Shown piece by piece: positions 17,356-25,310 of a stretch of DNA of 55,412 bases. The translations under genes were made by a program, and so were the position numbers. This DNA comes from Acidobacteriota bacterium (GTDB lineage: Bacteria; Actinomycetota; Acidimicrobiia; Acidimicrobiales; RAAP-2). Below the pieces are notes generated by a model that had not been told where the DNA came from, searched no databases, and saw only the letters and a list, made by a program, of their open reading frames with translations. The first letter of the stretch is position 1. Each line of letters begins with the position of its first letter. Location of the stretch: NCBI GenBank assembly GCA_018971385.1, contig JAGXAY010000005.1, positions 1-55,412 of the forward strand. The letters run 5' to 3'.

Positions 17356-18539
17356 TCGAGTCGTTCGACGACCATGGCCATACCCTGGCCGCCCCCGACG
17401 CACATGGTCTCGAGGCCGTAGCGTCCACCAGACTCTTCGAGGGAGTGGAGCAGAGTCGTCATGATGCGAGCCCCCGTCATTCCGAAGGGGTGACCGAGGG
17501 CGATGGCCCCGCCACGAACGTTGACGCGTTCGAGGGGGATCTCGAGGTCCTCGATGCTCGGCAGGACTTGGGCGGCGAAGGCCTCGTTAATCTCCAGGGC
17601 GTCGATGTCGGAGGACCTCAGGTGGGCCCGGGCGAGGGCTCGCTGGGACGCCTCCACGGGACCGAGTCCCATGATTTCGGGGTTGAGAGCCGACACCGCG
17701 GAGGAGACGATCCGGGCGCGGGGACGTAGTCCCAACTCCTTGGCCTTCGCGTCACTCATCACGACGACGGCGGCCGCTCCGTCGTTTAGGGGGCAGGCGT
17801 TTCCGGCGGTGATGGTTCCGTCGGGGCGAAAGACGGGTCGCAGGGCGCTGAGGCGTTCGAGGGACGTGTCGGCGCGGGGTCCGTCGTCGGCGCGAGTGCC
17901 GTCGGGGAGGGGAATAATCTCGCGCTCGAAGAAGCCGTTTCGTTGGTGAGCAACGGCGAGTTCCTGGCTGCGAAGTGCGAACTCGTCCTGGGCCGCCCGA
18001 GAAACATTGCGCAGTTGGGCGACGTTCTCCGCGGTCTGGCCCATCGCGATGTAGACGTCCGCCAGACCCTCGCCCGGTGTCCAGACGGGCGCTGCCTCGC
18101 CGGATCGTTCGGCACTGCGCTCGCCCGCCGCGGCGAAGCGGGGGTTGCGGGCGGCGTCGACGTCGGCCATGCCCGAGCCGTAGCGTGACACGGTCTCCAC
18201 GCCTCCGGCGATCATGACGTCCGCTTCCTCGGACCAGATGGCGTGGGCGGCCATGCGAATGCTCTGGAGCGACGAGGCGCAGTAACGATTCACGGTGACC
18301 CCGGGACTGGAGAGCCCGGCGAGCAGGGACACCACCCGGGCCAGGTTGAAGCCGCCTTCGCCGGCGGGGTTGGCGCACCCGATGATGAGGTCCTCCACGA
18401 GAGCAGGGTCGAGGCCGAGGTCGGCGACGAGGGTGGTGACGACGTGGGACAGCAGGTCGTCCGGGCGCCACTCGGTGAGTGAACCCTTAAAGGCTCGCCC
18501 GACCGGAGTGCGACCGGCGGCGACGATGACGGCGTCCAC
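17352..18539 (-). CDS. Acetyl-CoA acetyltransferase / thiolase
   Basis: The 395-residue thiolase condenses or cleaves acyl-CoA. The nucleophilic cysteine lies in NRYCASSLQSIRMA near residue 90, the NEAFA motif is in EINEAFAAQ near 330, GGAIALGHPFGMTGAR holds the catalytic histidine, and CVGGGQGMA near the C-terminus holds the second cysteine. The start is GTG, 3 nt after the stop of the upstream riboflavin synthase gene, so the two form an operon. Chain-length preference (FadA-like or AtoB-like) cannot be read from the sequence alone. Confidence 0.93.
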   Translation of the reverse strand: MDAVIVAAGRTPVGRAFKGSLTEWRPDDLLSHVVTTLVADLGLDPALVEDLIIGCANPAGEGGFNLARVVSLLAGLSSPGVTVNRYCASSLQSIRMAAHAIWSEEADVMIAGGVETVSRYGSGMADVDAARNPRFAAAGERSAERSGEAAPVWTPGEGLADVYIAMGQTAENVAQLRNVSRAAQDEFALRSQELAVAHQRNGFFEREIIPLPDGTRADDGPRADTSLERLSALRPVFRPDGTITAGNACPLNDGAAAVVVMSDAKAKELGLRPRARIVSSAVSALNPEIMGLGPVEASQRALARAHLRSSDIDALEINEAFAAQVLPSIEDLEIPLERVNVRGGAIALGHPFGMTGARIMTTLLHSLEESGGRYGLETMCVGGGQGMAMVVERLD

Positions 18540-18542
18540 GAC

Positions 18543-19091
18543 CTAACGCAGAGTCAGGGGGCCGGCGTCCTCAAAACCCTGGCGCACGCCCTGGCCGGCC
18601 CGACGGCGCAACTGCTCGGGCTCGAAGAGCATCCAGTAGGCGTTTCGGGCGTGCTTGCGGGAGCGATTCTCGAAGACGCTGGCGAGAATCTTCGGGTCGT
18701 CCGCCTCGTCCTCGTGCACGAAGACTTCGAGAATGGGGGTGGAGGTGAGCAACTGGGCGAGCATCAGGCCCTGAGCCGCTTCGTGGGCGCACTGTTTGTC
18801 GATGGGCGCCTTGCCGGGCATGCCGAGGGCCACCACGATGGAGCAGCCGTCTCGTTCGATGAGATTCTTCGCCGCCACGGCCAGGTCCTTAAACCCGGGC
18901 ACCGTTCGGGCAATCACGGTGAAGGTGTCGCCGTAACCGGCGCAGGCGGCCAGTTCGTCACGAGCGGCCTGACCCATGTCGTAGCGAGCGAACATGGTGT
19001 CGACGACGCCGATGCGCACGAGAGGTGCGGAGTCGCGACGCTTCTTCGACTTGGCACCCTTCTTCGACTTCTTCTCGCTCTTCTTGCCCAC
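18543..19091 (-). CDS. ribC: Archaeal-type riboflavin synthase (RibC family, lumazine-synthase-like)
   Basis: The 182-residue protein matches the riboflavin synthase of methanogens, which is related to lumazine synthase and not to bacterial RibE. It makes riboflavin from two molecules of dimethyl-ribityl-lumazine. Diagnostic stretches are VVDTMFARYDMG, ARTVPGFKDLAVAAK, ALGMPGKAPIDKQCAHEA and ILEVFVHEDEADD. The first 22 residues are an added, very lysine-rich tail absent from archaeal homologs that I know. GTG 19091 is preferred because GGAGGT lies 4 nt before it; an in-frame ATG at 19103 would put the ribosome site inside the gene. It is unusual for an actinobacterium. Confidence 0.88.
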   Translation of the reverse strand: MGKKSEKKSKKGAKSKKRRDSAPLVRIGVVDTMFARYDMGQAARDELAACAGYGDTFTVIARTVPGFKDLAVAAKNLIERDGCSIVVALGMPGKAPIDKQCAHEAAQGLMLAQLLTSTPILEVFVHEDEADDPKILASVFENRSRKHARNAYWMLFEPEQLRRRAGQGVRQGFEDAGPLTLR

Positions 19092-19095
19092 GGGT

Positions 19096-19122
19096 ACCTC
19101 CATCAGGGTTTGTTCCAGTGTA
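19096..19122 (-). promoter_or_regulatory. -10 box (TACACT) and Shine-Dalgarno (GGAGGT) of the riboflavin synthase gene
   Basis: On the minus strand TACACT (19117-19122) is followed about 15 nt later by GGAGGT (19096-19101), then 4 nt, then GTG. This is one of the few genes in the window with a short leader and a strong ribosome binding site instead of a leaderless start. Confidence 0.5.
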
Positions 19123-19156
19123 GAGACCGACGGGCCCCGGGACCGCCATAGGGGTC

Positions 19157-19939
19157 TCAGGCGAGGTAGTTGTCTCCGTGGGAGGTCGGTACCACGAATC
19201 CGCGACGACGAAGGTCGCTCTCCCAACGCTCAATCAACGTTTCCAAGATAAATACCCGGGCGAAGCGCTTATTCTCGGCGCTGACGAGATTCCACGGGGC
19301 GTGGGGGGCGTGGGTGGCCTCCAGCATGTCGTCGATAGCACGCTCGTAGGCGGGACGCAGTGATCGGTTGCGCCAGTCGTCCTCGGTGAGCTTCCACTGC
19401 TTGAGCGGGTCGCTCGCCCGGTCGTTAAAGCGGCGTAGTTGTTCTTCGCTCGAGAGGTGGAGGAAGAACTTGACGATGGTCGCCCCGTCGTCCACGAGGG
19501 AACGCTCGAAGTCGAGAATCTCTCGCGCCGAACGAGCGACCGTATCGTCGTCAATGAGGGCCTCGACCCGTTCGACGAGGAGTCGTCCATACCAGGATCG
19601 GTCGTAGACGGTCATCTGGCCCTGGGCCGGGAGGGTGGCTTGAAATCGCCAGAGGAAGTGGTGGGCTAACTCCTCGGGCGTCGGAGGTCCCACCGGCACC
19701 ACGCGGACGTGGCGTGGATCGAGCCCACCGGCTAGTCGACGAATGGCACCTCCCTTGCCGGCGGCGTCAAACCCCTCGAAGAGCACGATGAGTCCGGGGG
19801 CGTGGGGGGCGGGGCCGAGTAGTCCGGCCGTGAAGAGGCGCAGGTGAACGAGGTGACGCTGGGCGCGCTGGACACGACTCTCCGACTCCTCCCGACTCAT
19901 GGTCAAGGAGAGGTCCACGTCGGCGAGGCGCAGGCTCAC
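19157..19939 (-). CDS. ppk2: Polyphosphate kinase 2 (PPK2) family protein
   Basis: The 260-residue enzyme has the PPK2 fold, which transfers phosphate between polyphosphate and nucleotides. Walker A is FEGFDAAGKGGAIRRL near residue 54, and the Walker B/lid region includes YDRSWYGRLLVERVE. The segment W-K-L-T-E-D-DW followed by R-x-x-Y and WNLVSAENKRFAR is typical of the family. GTG 19939 overlaps the stop of the glycosyltransferase gene upstream (GTGA), so translation is coupled. Whether it prefers NDP (class I), NMP (class II) or both cannot be decided here. It could recycle nucleotide for glycan synthesis, which is inference from context. Confidence 0.92.
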   Translation of the reverse strand: MSLRLADVDLSLTMSREESESRVQRAQRHLVHLRLFTAGLLGPAPHAPGLIVLFEGFDAAGKGGAIRRLAGGLDPRHVRVVPVGPPTPEELAHHFLWRFQATLPAQGQMTVYDRSWYGRLLVERVEALIDDDTVARSAREILDFERSLVDDGATIVKFFLHLSSEEQLRRFNDRASDPLKQWKLTEDDWRNRSLRPAYERAIDDMLEATHAPHAPWNLVSAENKRFARVFILETLIERWESDLRRRGFVVPTSHGDNYLA

Positions 19940-21576
19940 GTCTCCAGTGTGCCAGATGGCACCCACATCACGGAGTGTCCCGCGACGCTCATCGTGGGGG
20001 GAAAGAACGGGTCGCGCAACTCTCGAAATACCCCCCAGCGCCGTACGAATCGATTCCGATCCTCGAGGGGGTCGAGACGCCCCCGAGAAGAAGAAGGGGC
20101 GTGCGTCACTTCGACGTCGTTCAGAAAAACGACGTATCGCCCATCTCGCTGGGCGCGCAGGCAAAAATCCACGTCGTTCATGACGACGGGCAGGGACTCG
20201 TCCAGTCCGCCGAGTTCGTCGAAGGTGGTCCGAGAGAAGATTTGTGCCGCACCGGTCACCGCGGCGACGTCTCGGCGAGAGGAGATGAACTCATCCACCA
20301 CGGGGTAGTTAACACCTCGCCGCACATGCTGGGGGTAGGGGGCGATTGCGATTCCGTCGTGATCGTGAGTCCCGTTCTCTTCAACGAGGGCGCAGCCGAC
20401 AATGGCTACGTCGTCCAGTTGGGCGAGTGCCACCAGCTGTTCTAGCCAGTCGGGCTGCGTGATAACGGTGTCGTTATTGAGCGTGAGGATGAAGTCACCC
20501 TCGCCGTGGCGAGCGCCGGCGTTCACGATGGCGGCGTAGTTAAAGGGCCCCGGACAAGCCACCACCTCGTGGGTCGTCGTGGCGAAGAACTCCCGCGTGG
20601 CGGGTTCGATGGAGTCGTTGTCGCAAATAATCACGCGGTAGTGGGGGTAGCGAGTCAGTGAGGTGAGTGAGTCGAGACAGCGCCGTAGGAGATCGAGTCG
20701 ATCACGGGTGGGGATCACAATGTCGACGCGGGGAGAGTCCTGGGGGGTGAGTCGCCAGGCGACGACGGAGTCGAGTGCCCCGGCGGAGACCTCGGCGGCG
20801 AGGCTCCGTCGAGTGAGAGCCGCTCGCACCACTCGCTGGGTGTCGACCGAGAGAAGGGGGTCGACGTGAAGGGGGCGACCGGGGAGCACCTCGGGAACGT
20901 GAATGAAGCGGGCGCCCGCTTCGAGGAGTCGAAGGTAGAGATCGTGTTCGAGAGCGGCGCCAGCCTCGAGCCGGACGCCTCCTACCTCACGCACGAGCGA
21001 GGCGCGCAGGAGGGCGGGGCGACCCACAACGTTGTAGCTCCAGAGGGTGTGAGGGCCAACCGCGTCGGGTTTGAGGCGGGGCCGGTGGATGTTCTCACCT
21101 TGTTCGTCGGCGAAGACGACGTCTCCGTCGGCGGCGCTCTCGAGGAGTCGTCGAGCGACGGCGTGGTGCTCGGGCCATCCCCGGGAGTCGTCCACGACGA
21201 GGAGCCACGTGGAGGGAAGCTCGAGAGCTCGCTCGAGGGCCTCGACCACTTTGGCTGGTGAATCGCCCGGGGCGAGGGGCACGATAACCACGTCTTCCGG
21301 CGCGAGGGGTTCACCCCGGAGTGGCTGGTGAACGAAGCCCCCGGGAAAGGATTCGCTAGGGAGGATCTCCCGGGAGACCGGGGTCAGCGGTGTGGGGCGT
21401 ACCCGATTGAGGAGCTGGCGACGCCGAGTGTCGTCGCCGAGGAGGGGGGCGAGGGCGCGAGCAACGGGCCCGGACGAGGCGGTGCGAACGGTTCGGTGAA
21501 ACTCCCGCCAGCGCCGCTCGAGCTCTTGGTCGTCGAGGTTGTGGTCCAGCTCAACGAAACGGGGGGAGGTGCTCAC
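19936..21576 (-). CDS. Tandem-domain GT2 glycosyltransferase
   Basis: The 546-residue protein has an N-terminal extension of about 90 residues, a first, degenerate GT2-like domain (about 95-290, with DGDVVFADEQGE and RPRLKPDA) and a second canonical GT2 domain (about 300-500). The second domain has VDIVIPTRDRLDLLRRCLDSL, the NNDT metal motif, the VVMNDVDFCLRAQ acceptor motif and a terminal RRWG. This tandem arrangement is seen in rhamnan and O-antigen-type polymer synthases. The GTG at 21576 leaves only a short upstream AT-poor box (CAGAAT, 6 nt away), so the start is moderately certain. Its stop overlaps ppk2. Confidence 0.85.
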   Translation of the reverse strand: MSTSPRFVELDHNLDDQELERRWREFHRTVRTASSGPVARALAPLLGDDTRRRQLLNRVRPTPLTPVSREILPSESFPGGFVHQPLRGEPLAPEDVVIVPLAPGDSPAKVVEALERALELPSTWLLVVDDSRGWPEHHAVARRLLESAADGDVVFADEQGENIHRPRLKPDAVGPHTLWSYNVVGRPALLRASLVREVGGVRLEAGAALEHDLYLRLLEAGARFIHVPEVLPGRPLHVDPLLSVDTQRVVRAALTRRSLAAEVSAGALDSVVAWRLTPQDSPRVDIVIPTRDRLDLLRRCLDSLTSLTRYPHYRVIICDNDSIEPATREFFATTTHEVVACPGPFNYAAIVNAGARHGEGDFILTLNNDTVITQPDWLEQLVALAQLDDVAIVGCALVEENGTHDHDGIAIAPYPQHVRRGVNYPVVDEFISSRRDVAAVTGAAQIFSRTTFDELGGLDESLPVVMNDVDFCLRAQRDGRYVVFLNDVEVTHAPSSSRGRLDPLEDRNRFVRRWGVFRELRDPFFPPTMSVAGHSVMWVPSGTLET

Positions 21577-21674
21577 CCCTCCATTCTGACCGGGATGACG
21601 GGGGTTGATTTCGGCACTGTGAACTAGGCGGCCCCCGCACGCCTCCCATGCGCGGCGAACCCCCGGCGTGGGGC

Positions 21675-21680
21675 TATGGT
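21675..21680 (+). promoter_or_regulatory. Possible -10 box (TATGGT) for the APC transporter gene
   Basis: TATGGT sits about 60 nt before the APC start, inside the 165-nt gap between the divergent glycosyltransferase and transporter genes. The leader ends with GAGG, 5 nt before GTG 21742. I see no riboswitch fold in the leader. The assignment is tentative. Confidence 0.35.
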
Positions 21681-21741
21681 AAGGGCCGCTAATCCAGCAC
21701 ATCAATGAAGGTGATAACTCCGATACAGAAAAGAGGTGGAC

Positions 21742-23205
21742 GTGTCTGACGACACCGTCTCCGCGCCCTCGGGCGAAACCAACCACGAACTACGCTCCGG
21801 CGTCCTCGGACTCTTTGACTCCGTGGTCATGGGGGTCGCGGGTTCAGCGCCGGCCTATTCGATTGCCGGCACGACCGTCGCGCTCTTCGGGGCGGTGGTC
21901 TTCGGTGGTCCCGCGGCCCTGCTCTACTGCGGTATACCGATGTTCGGCATCGTGTTCGCGTTTAACTACCTTTCGAAGGATCAGTCGGCGGCCGGGGCTA
22001 GCTACTCCTGGGTGCGCCGTGCCCTGCACCCCATCCTTGGGTATCTTTCGGGATGGGCCCTGGTGGTTTCCGCACTCATCTTCATGGTGATCGCCACCTT
22101 TCCCGCCGGATCGACGGTTCTCAGCCTCTTTTCGTCCTCTCTGGCGTCGAATAAGGGGCTCGTCACCTTTCTCGGAGCTCTCTTCTTCCTGCTGATGGTG
22201 GGTGCCGTAGCGGCCGGAGTGACGGTGACCGTCAAGGTTCAAGTCATCATGTCGTCGATAGAAGTGGTACTTCTCCTCCTTTTTGCGGGCCTCGCTATCT
22301 TCCACGCGCACCACGTGACGGCGTTCAGTTGGCACTGGTTCTCCCTGAGCGTGTTTCACGACAAGGGATCAGGTGGGTTCTTCGCCGGAGCTCTCGTCGC
22401 GGCGTTCTACTACTGGGGTTGGGACGTCACGGCCAACCTGAACGAAGAGACGAAGAACGCCAAGTCGACCTCGGGAATGGGAGGACTTCTCGGAACTCTC
22501 GTGGTGTTCTTGTTGTTTGAAGTCTTCACAGTGGCGACGAACATGGTGTTGACGCAAGCGCAACTCACGAACGCCAACAACTCGGCGGACATTCTTTCCG
22601 TACTCGGACAAGCGGTCTGGCGTGGCACCGGCGGCAAACTCATCGTCGTGGCGGTGCTGCTCTCCACGGTGGCGACCCTCGAGACGACGCTGATCCAGGT
22701 CACCCGAACCCTCTTTTCCATGGGGCGCGAGCACACGTTGCCCCGCGCGTTCGGTCGAGTGCACCCGGTGCGCAAGACCCCGATGGTGGCGACCCTGGTG
22801 GTGGCCGTGGTGTCGGTCCTTCTCTTCGTGGGAAGTCAGTACGTCGGCTCGATCGGCACGATTCTGACGGACGGCATTAACTCGATTGGAATCCAGATCA
22901 CCTTCTACTACGGCCTGGCCGGTCTGAGTGTGGTCATCCTCTATCGCCGCCAGCTGTTCAAGTCCTTCGGGAACTTCCTCTTCATGGGCCTCTGGCCGCT
23001 CGCGGGCGCCATCTTCATGTTCGTCGTTCTCGACAAGGTGTTGCCAGGGCTCAACACCACGACCAAGGTGGTGGGGATCGGCGCGATGGTGCTCGGCCTC
23101 ATCCCGATGCTCTACTTCTGGCTCGTGGCGAAGTCGTCCTACTTCGAGATGCCCTCTAAGGAAGACCGTCACGCGGTCCTGATGGAGTTCGAGCAGAATC
23201 TTTAA
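21742..23205 (+). CDS. APC-superfamily amino acid permease
   Basis: The 487-residue protein has about twelve TM segments and starts with a short polar N-terminus. The first TM carries the APC substrate-site motif: GVAGSAPAYSI resembles the Gly-rich unwound helix 1 that binds the amino-acid backbone. Further conserved parts are YCGIPMFGIVFAFNYLS and the YYWGWDVTANLNEETKN loop in TM6, typical of the basic/polyamine-like APC branch. Helix 8 contains ATLETTLIQVTRTLFSMGR. The substrate is unknown. GTG 21742 is chosen over GTG 21736 because GAGG lies 5 nt before it. It ends in a long hairpin shared with the convergent MFS gene. Confidence 0.87.
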   Translation: MSDDTVSAPSGETNHELRSGVLGLFDSVVMGVAGSAPAYSIAGTTVALFGAVVFGGPAALLYCGIPMFGIVFAFNYLSKDQSAAGASYSWVRRALHPILGYLSGWALVVSALIFMVIATFPAGSTVLSLFSSSLASNKGLVTFLGALFFLLMVGAVAAGVTVTVKVQVIMSSIEVVLLLLFAGLAIFHAHHVTAFSWHWFSLSVFHDKGSGGFFAGALVAAFYYWGWDVTANLNEETKNAKSTSGMGGLLGTLVVFLLFEVFTVATNMVLTQAQLTNANNSADILSVLGQAVWRGTGGKLIVVAVLLSTVATLETTLIQVTRTLFSMGREHTLPRAFGRVHPVRKTPMVATLVVAVVSVLLFVGSQYVGSIGTILTDGINSIGIQITFYYGLAGLSVVILYRRQLFKSFGNFLFMGLWPLAGAIFMFVVLDKVLPGLNTTTKVVGIGAMVLGLIPMLYFWLVAKSSYFEMPSKEDRHAVLMEFEQNL

Positions 23206-23255
23206 CGACGCCCTCGCGGAGGGGCGCTCGCCCCTCCGCGAGGATCGTGTCGTTA
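23203..23255 (+). terminator. Bidirectional hairpin between APC and MFS genes
   Basis: A perfect 14-bp inverted repeat (arms 23212-23225 and 23230-23243, loop GCTC) sits between the two convergent genes. An outer repeat TAACGAC/GTCGTTA (23203-23209 and 23249-23255) adds a second layer and includes both TAA stop codons. There is no T-tract. The stem is GC-rich enough to stop polymerase from both sides. Confidence 0.8.
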
Positions 23256-24431
23256 CACGTGGGCCGGTTCTCGGAACCGCCGGGCGGACCAGAAGAGAGC
23301 GAGCGCGGTCACCCCGTAGAGGGCCAGAAGTGCCGGGACCACCTGGACGCTGATTCGGGAGACCGAGGCGCTCACCAGGGCCGGGCCGAGCGTTCCCCCC
23401 ACCATCGTGGCCAGCATCAAGCTACCGATGCCGTCGGCGTCGTGGGGGCTGAGTTCGGTGTACCAGATGATCCCCATGGGAAAGACGGAGCCGAGGAAAA
23501 TGCCGAGAATCGGATAGGTGACGAGGGCCAACGGGCGAACGGCCGAGAGGCCGATGTCGCCGAGGGCCCCCACGAGGCACCCGAGGAGCAGTGGGGCCGT
23601 TCCGAAGCGACGGTGGAGCCAGGTGCCCGACGCCCTCGATATGGTCATACCTGTCCAAAATCCGGCGGTCACCCACGACCCGACCGTCGTGGAGTAGTGC
23701 CAGCCCTCCACCTGGGCGGCCATCCACCCGGACGCGCTGGTTTCGAGGCAGACGTAGACGGCGAAGGCGAAGGTGAACGTCCACATGATGCGGCGTCGGT
23801 CCACGCGACTTTTCGCTTCGACCTGAAGGGGATCGTCCCCCTGAGCCGGGGCGTGAAGGCCGCGAAGTCCCACGGCGAAGGTCAGCGCCACGATTCCGAG
23901 ACCAACGAAGACACCCCCGAAGTTGTTCGGGTGAACGAGAATCAGAATCAGCGGCGCGAGAACGGAGCCGAGTCCGTAGCCCGCGTTACCGATACTGAGT
24001 CGTTTGGTTCTTCCCACGGGCGCCGAACGCGAGAGCAGCGAATTAAGTGAGATGTCGAGCACACCGAAGGCGAGCCCGATGAGCCCGACACCCGCGAGGA
24101 ACCACCACCAGGAGGTGGCGAAGGAACTGAGAAGCAGACCGAGGGCGAGCGTGATGAGAGCACTCGTCAAAACCCGTCGACCGGAGCTCTTACGCAGTCC
24201 CTGCCAACCGGGAACTACTCCGAGAACGGCGCCGAAGAAGTAGACCGACAGAGACTCGCCGGCGCTCGAGAGGGAGACGTGAAAGTGGTGGGAGAAGGGG
24301 ACGAGAAGGGGACCAAAGAGGGCTCCCACCAGGCCCGACAATGTGAAGACGCCGGCCGTCGCCCCGAAGGACCACCGCCGAAAATCTACCTCCGTACTCG
24401 AACGAACGGGCTCTCGCGGATTCAATTCCAT
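23253..24431 (-). CDS. Major facilitator superfamily transporter
   Basis: The 392-residue protein has about twelve TM helices. The sequence FGVLDISLNSLLSRSAPVGRTKRLSIGNAGYGLGSVLAPL in TM4-5 (residues about 130-170) matches the FucP/YbjJ-like sugar-transporter branch of MFS. A TM8-like segment GMTISRASGTWLHRRFG has the family's RxG pattern. The start ATG at 24431 has only a weak AAGAAG site. It is divergent from the ROK kinase gene, so a sugar substrate is plausible but not proven. An efflux role is the alternative. Confidence 0.8.
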   Translation of the reverse strand: MELNPREPVRSSTEVDFRRWSFGATAGVFTLSGLVGALFGPLLVPFSHHFHVSLSSAGESLSVYFFGAVLGVVPGWQGLRKSSGRRVLTSALITLALGLLLSSFATSWWWFLAGVGLIGLAFGVLDISLNSLLSRSAPVGRTKRLSIGNAGYGLGSVLAPLILILVHPNNFGGVFVGLGIVALTFAVGLRGLHAPAQGDDPLQVEAKSRVDRRRIMWTFTFAFAVYVCLETSASGWMAAQVEGWHYSTTVGSWVTAGFWTGMTISRASGTWLHRRFGTAPLLLGCLVGALGDIGLSAVRPLALVTYPILGIFLGSVFPMGIIWYTELSPHDADGIGSLMLATMVGGTLGPALVSASVSRISVQVVPALLALYGVTALALFWSARRFREPAHV

Positions 24432-24461
24432 CTCGTCTTCTTTCCCCCACTCGCCTCCGAG

Positions 24462-24486
24462 ACGTTAGCCAAGCCCTGACTACACT
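24462..24486. promoter_or_regulatory. Divergent promoter: TAACGT (minus, MFS) and TACACT (plus, ROK kinase)
   Basis: On the plus strand TACACT (24481-24486) is 7 nt before the GTG of the kinase gene and would give a leaderless message. On the minus strand TAACGT (24462-24467) could start a leader of about 25 nt for the MFS gene. The two boxes are only 13 nt apart. Confidence 0.5.
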
Positions 24487-24493
24487 CGCCGGA

Positions 24494-25258
24494 GTGAACG
24501 TGGGCGAGAACGAAGCCATCGCGTCGGTGGACATCGGAGCGACCTCCATCAAAGTGGCGCGCGTGACTCCCGAGGGAGTCCTTCTCGATGAGGTACGTCG
24601 AATCCCTACGCCCTATCCCTGCACTCCGGATCGACTGGTGGCGACGGTGACGGACGAGATACGCCGGAGCGGCTGCTCGCGGGCCGCCGTGGGCTTTCCG
24701 GGCGACATGGACTCCGGTCGCGTCCTCGAGCCCGGCAATCTGTCGAGACGGGGTGGCATCACTACTCCCATCGATCCCGAGATCGATCGGGCCTGGGTGG
24801 GCTTTGACGTGGAGTACGCGTTGCGTATGGCGACGCGAGTCGACGTCCGAGTCGTGAACGACGCCACCCTCGCCGCCTACGGGTACCACTCGGGGCGAGG
24901 TCGAGAGCTCGTCGTCACTCTCGGCACCGGTTTCGGCATCTCTCTCTTTGTCGAGGGGGAGTGGACGAAAATCCGTGACGTGGGGTCGGCCCCGTTCCAC
25001 GAGTGGGGTAGCTACGACGAAGTGGGAGGAGAACCCGCTCGCGCCGAGAACGAGACGCAGTGGCGAGAACGGGTACTCATCGCCATCGCCGAGTTCGTCG
25101 AGGAGTTCCGGGCGGACTCGGTGCACGTGGGTGGGGGTAACGCGCGATTCTTTGCGGGCGCCGACTTTGGTGAACTCGAGGTTCCCGTCGAGTTGAATGA
25201 CAATGAGGGAACGCTGAAGGGGGCGGCGAGATTATTTCACCCCACTCAGCACCTTTGA
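24494..25258 (+). CDS. ROK-family sugar kinase (polyphosphate glucokinase / N-acetylhexosamine kinase-like)
   Basis: The 254-residue protein has the ROK/ASKHA motifs: VDIGATSIKVARV (phosphate 1) at residues 11-23, VVNDATLAAYG with the catalytic aspartate, and LVVTLGTGFGISLF (phosphate 2). The C-terminus NDNEGTLKGAARLF replaces the usual adenosine motif and resembles polyphosphate glucokinases. The CxCGxxGC zinc site of many ROK kinases is absent. GTG 24494 lies 7 nt after TACACT. With the SIS gene and GH20 operon downstream, phosphorylation of glucose, GlcNAc or a related amino sugar is likely but unproven. Confidence 0.82.
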   Translation: MNVGENEAIASVDIGATSIKVARVTPEGVLLDEVRRIPTPYPCTPDRLVATVTDEIRRSGCSRAAVGFPGDMDSGRVLEPGNLSRRGGITTPIDPEIDRAWVGFDVEYALRMATRVDVRVVNDATLAAYGYHSGRGRELVVTLGTGFGISLFVEGEWTKIRDVGSAPFHEWGSYDEVGGEPARAENETQWRERVLIAIAEFVEEFRADSVHVGGGNARFFAGADFGELEVPVELNDNEGTLKGAARLFHPTQHL

Positions 25259-25265
25259 GCAGGAC

Positions 25266-25271
25266 TACGCT
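25266..25271 (+). promoter_or_regulatory. Possible -10 box (TACGCT) for the SIS gene
   Basis: TACGCT lies 39 nt before the ATG at 25311, and GAGGAG lies 4 nt before that ATG. The gene may have its own promoter or be read from the kinase transcript across the 52-nt gap. Confidence 0.35.
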
Positions 25272-25310
25272 ACGAACCTTCCACGGGTCGGCCCGAAAAC
25301 GAGGAGTGTC

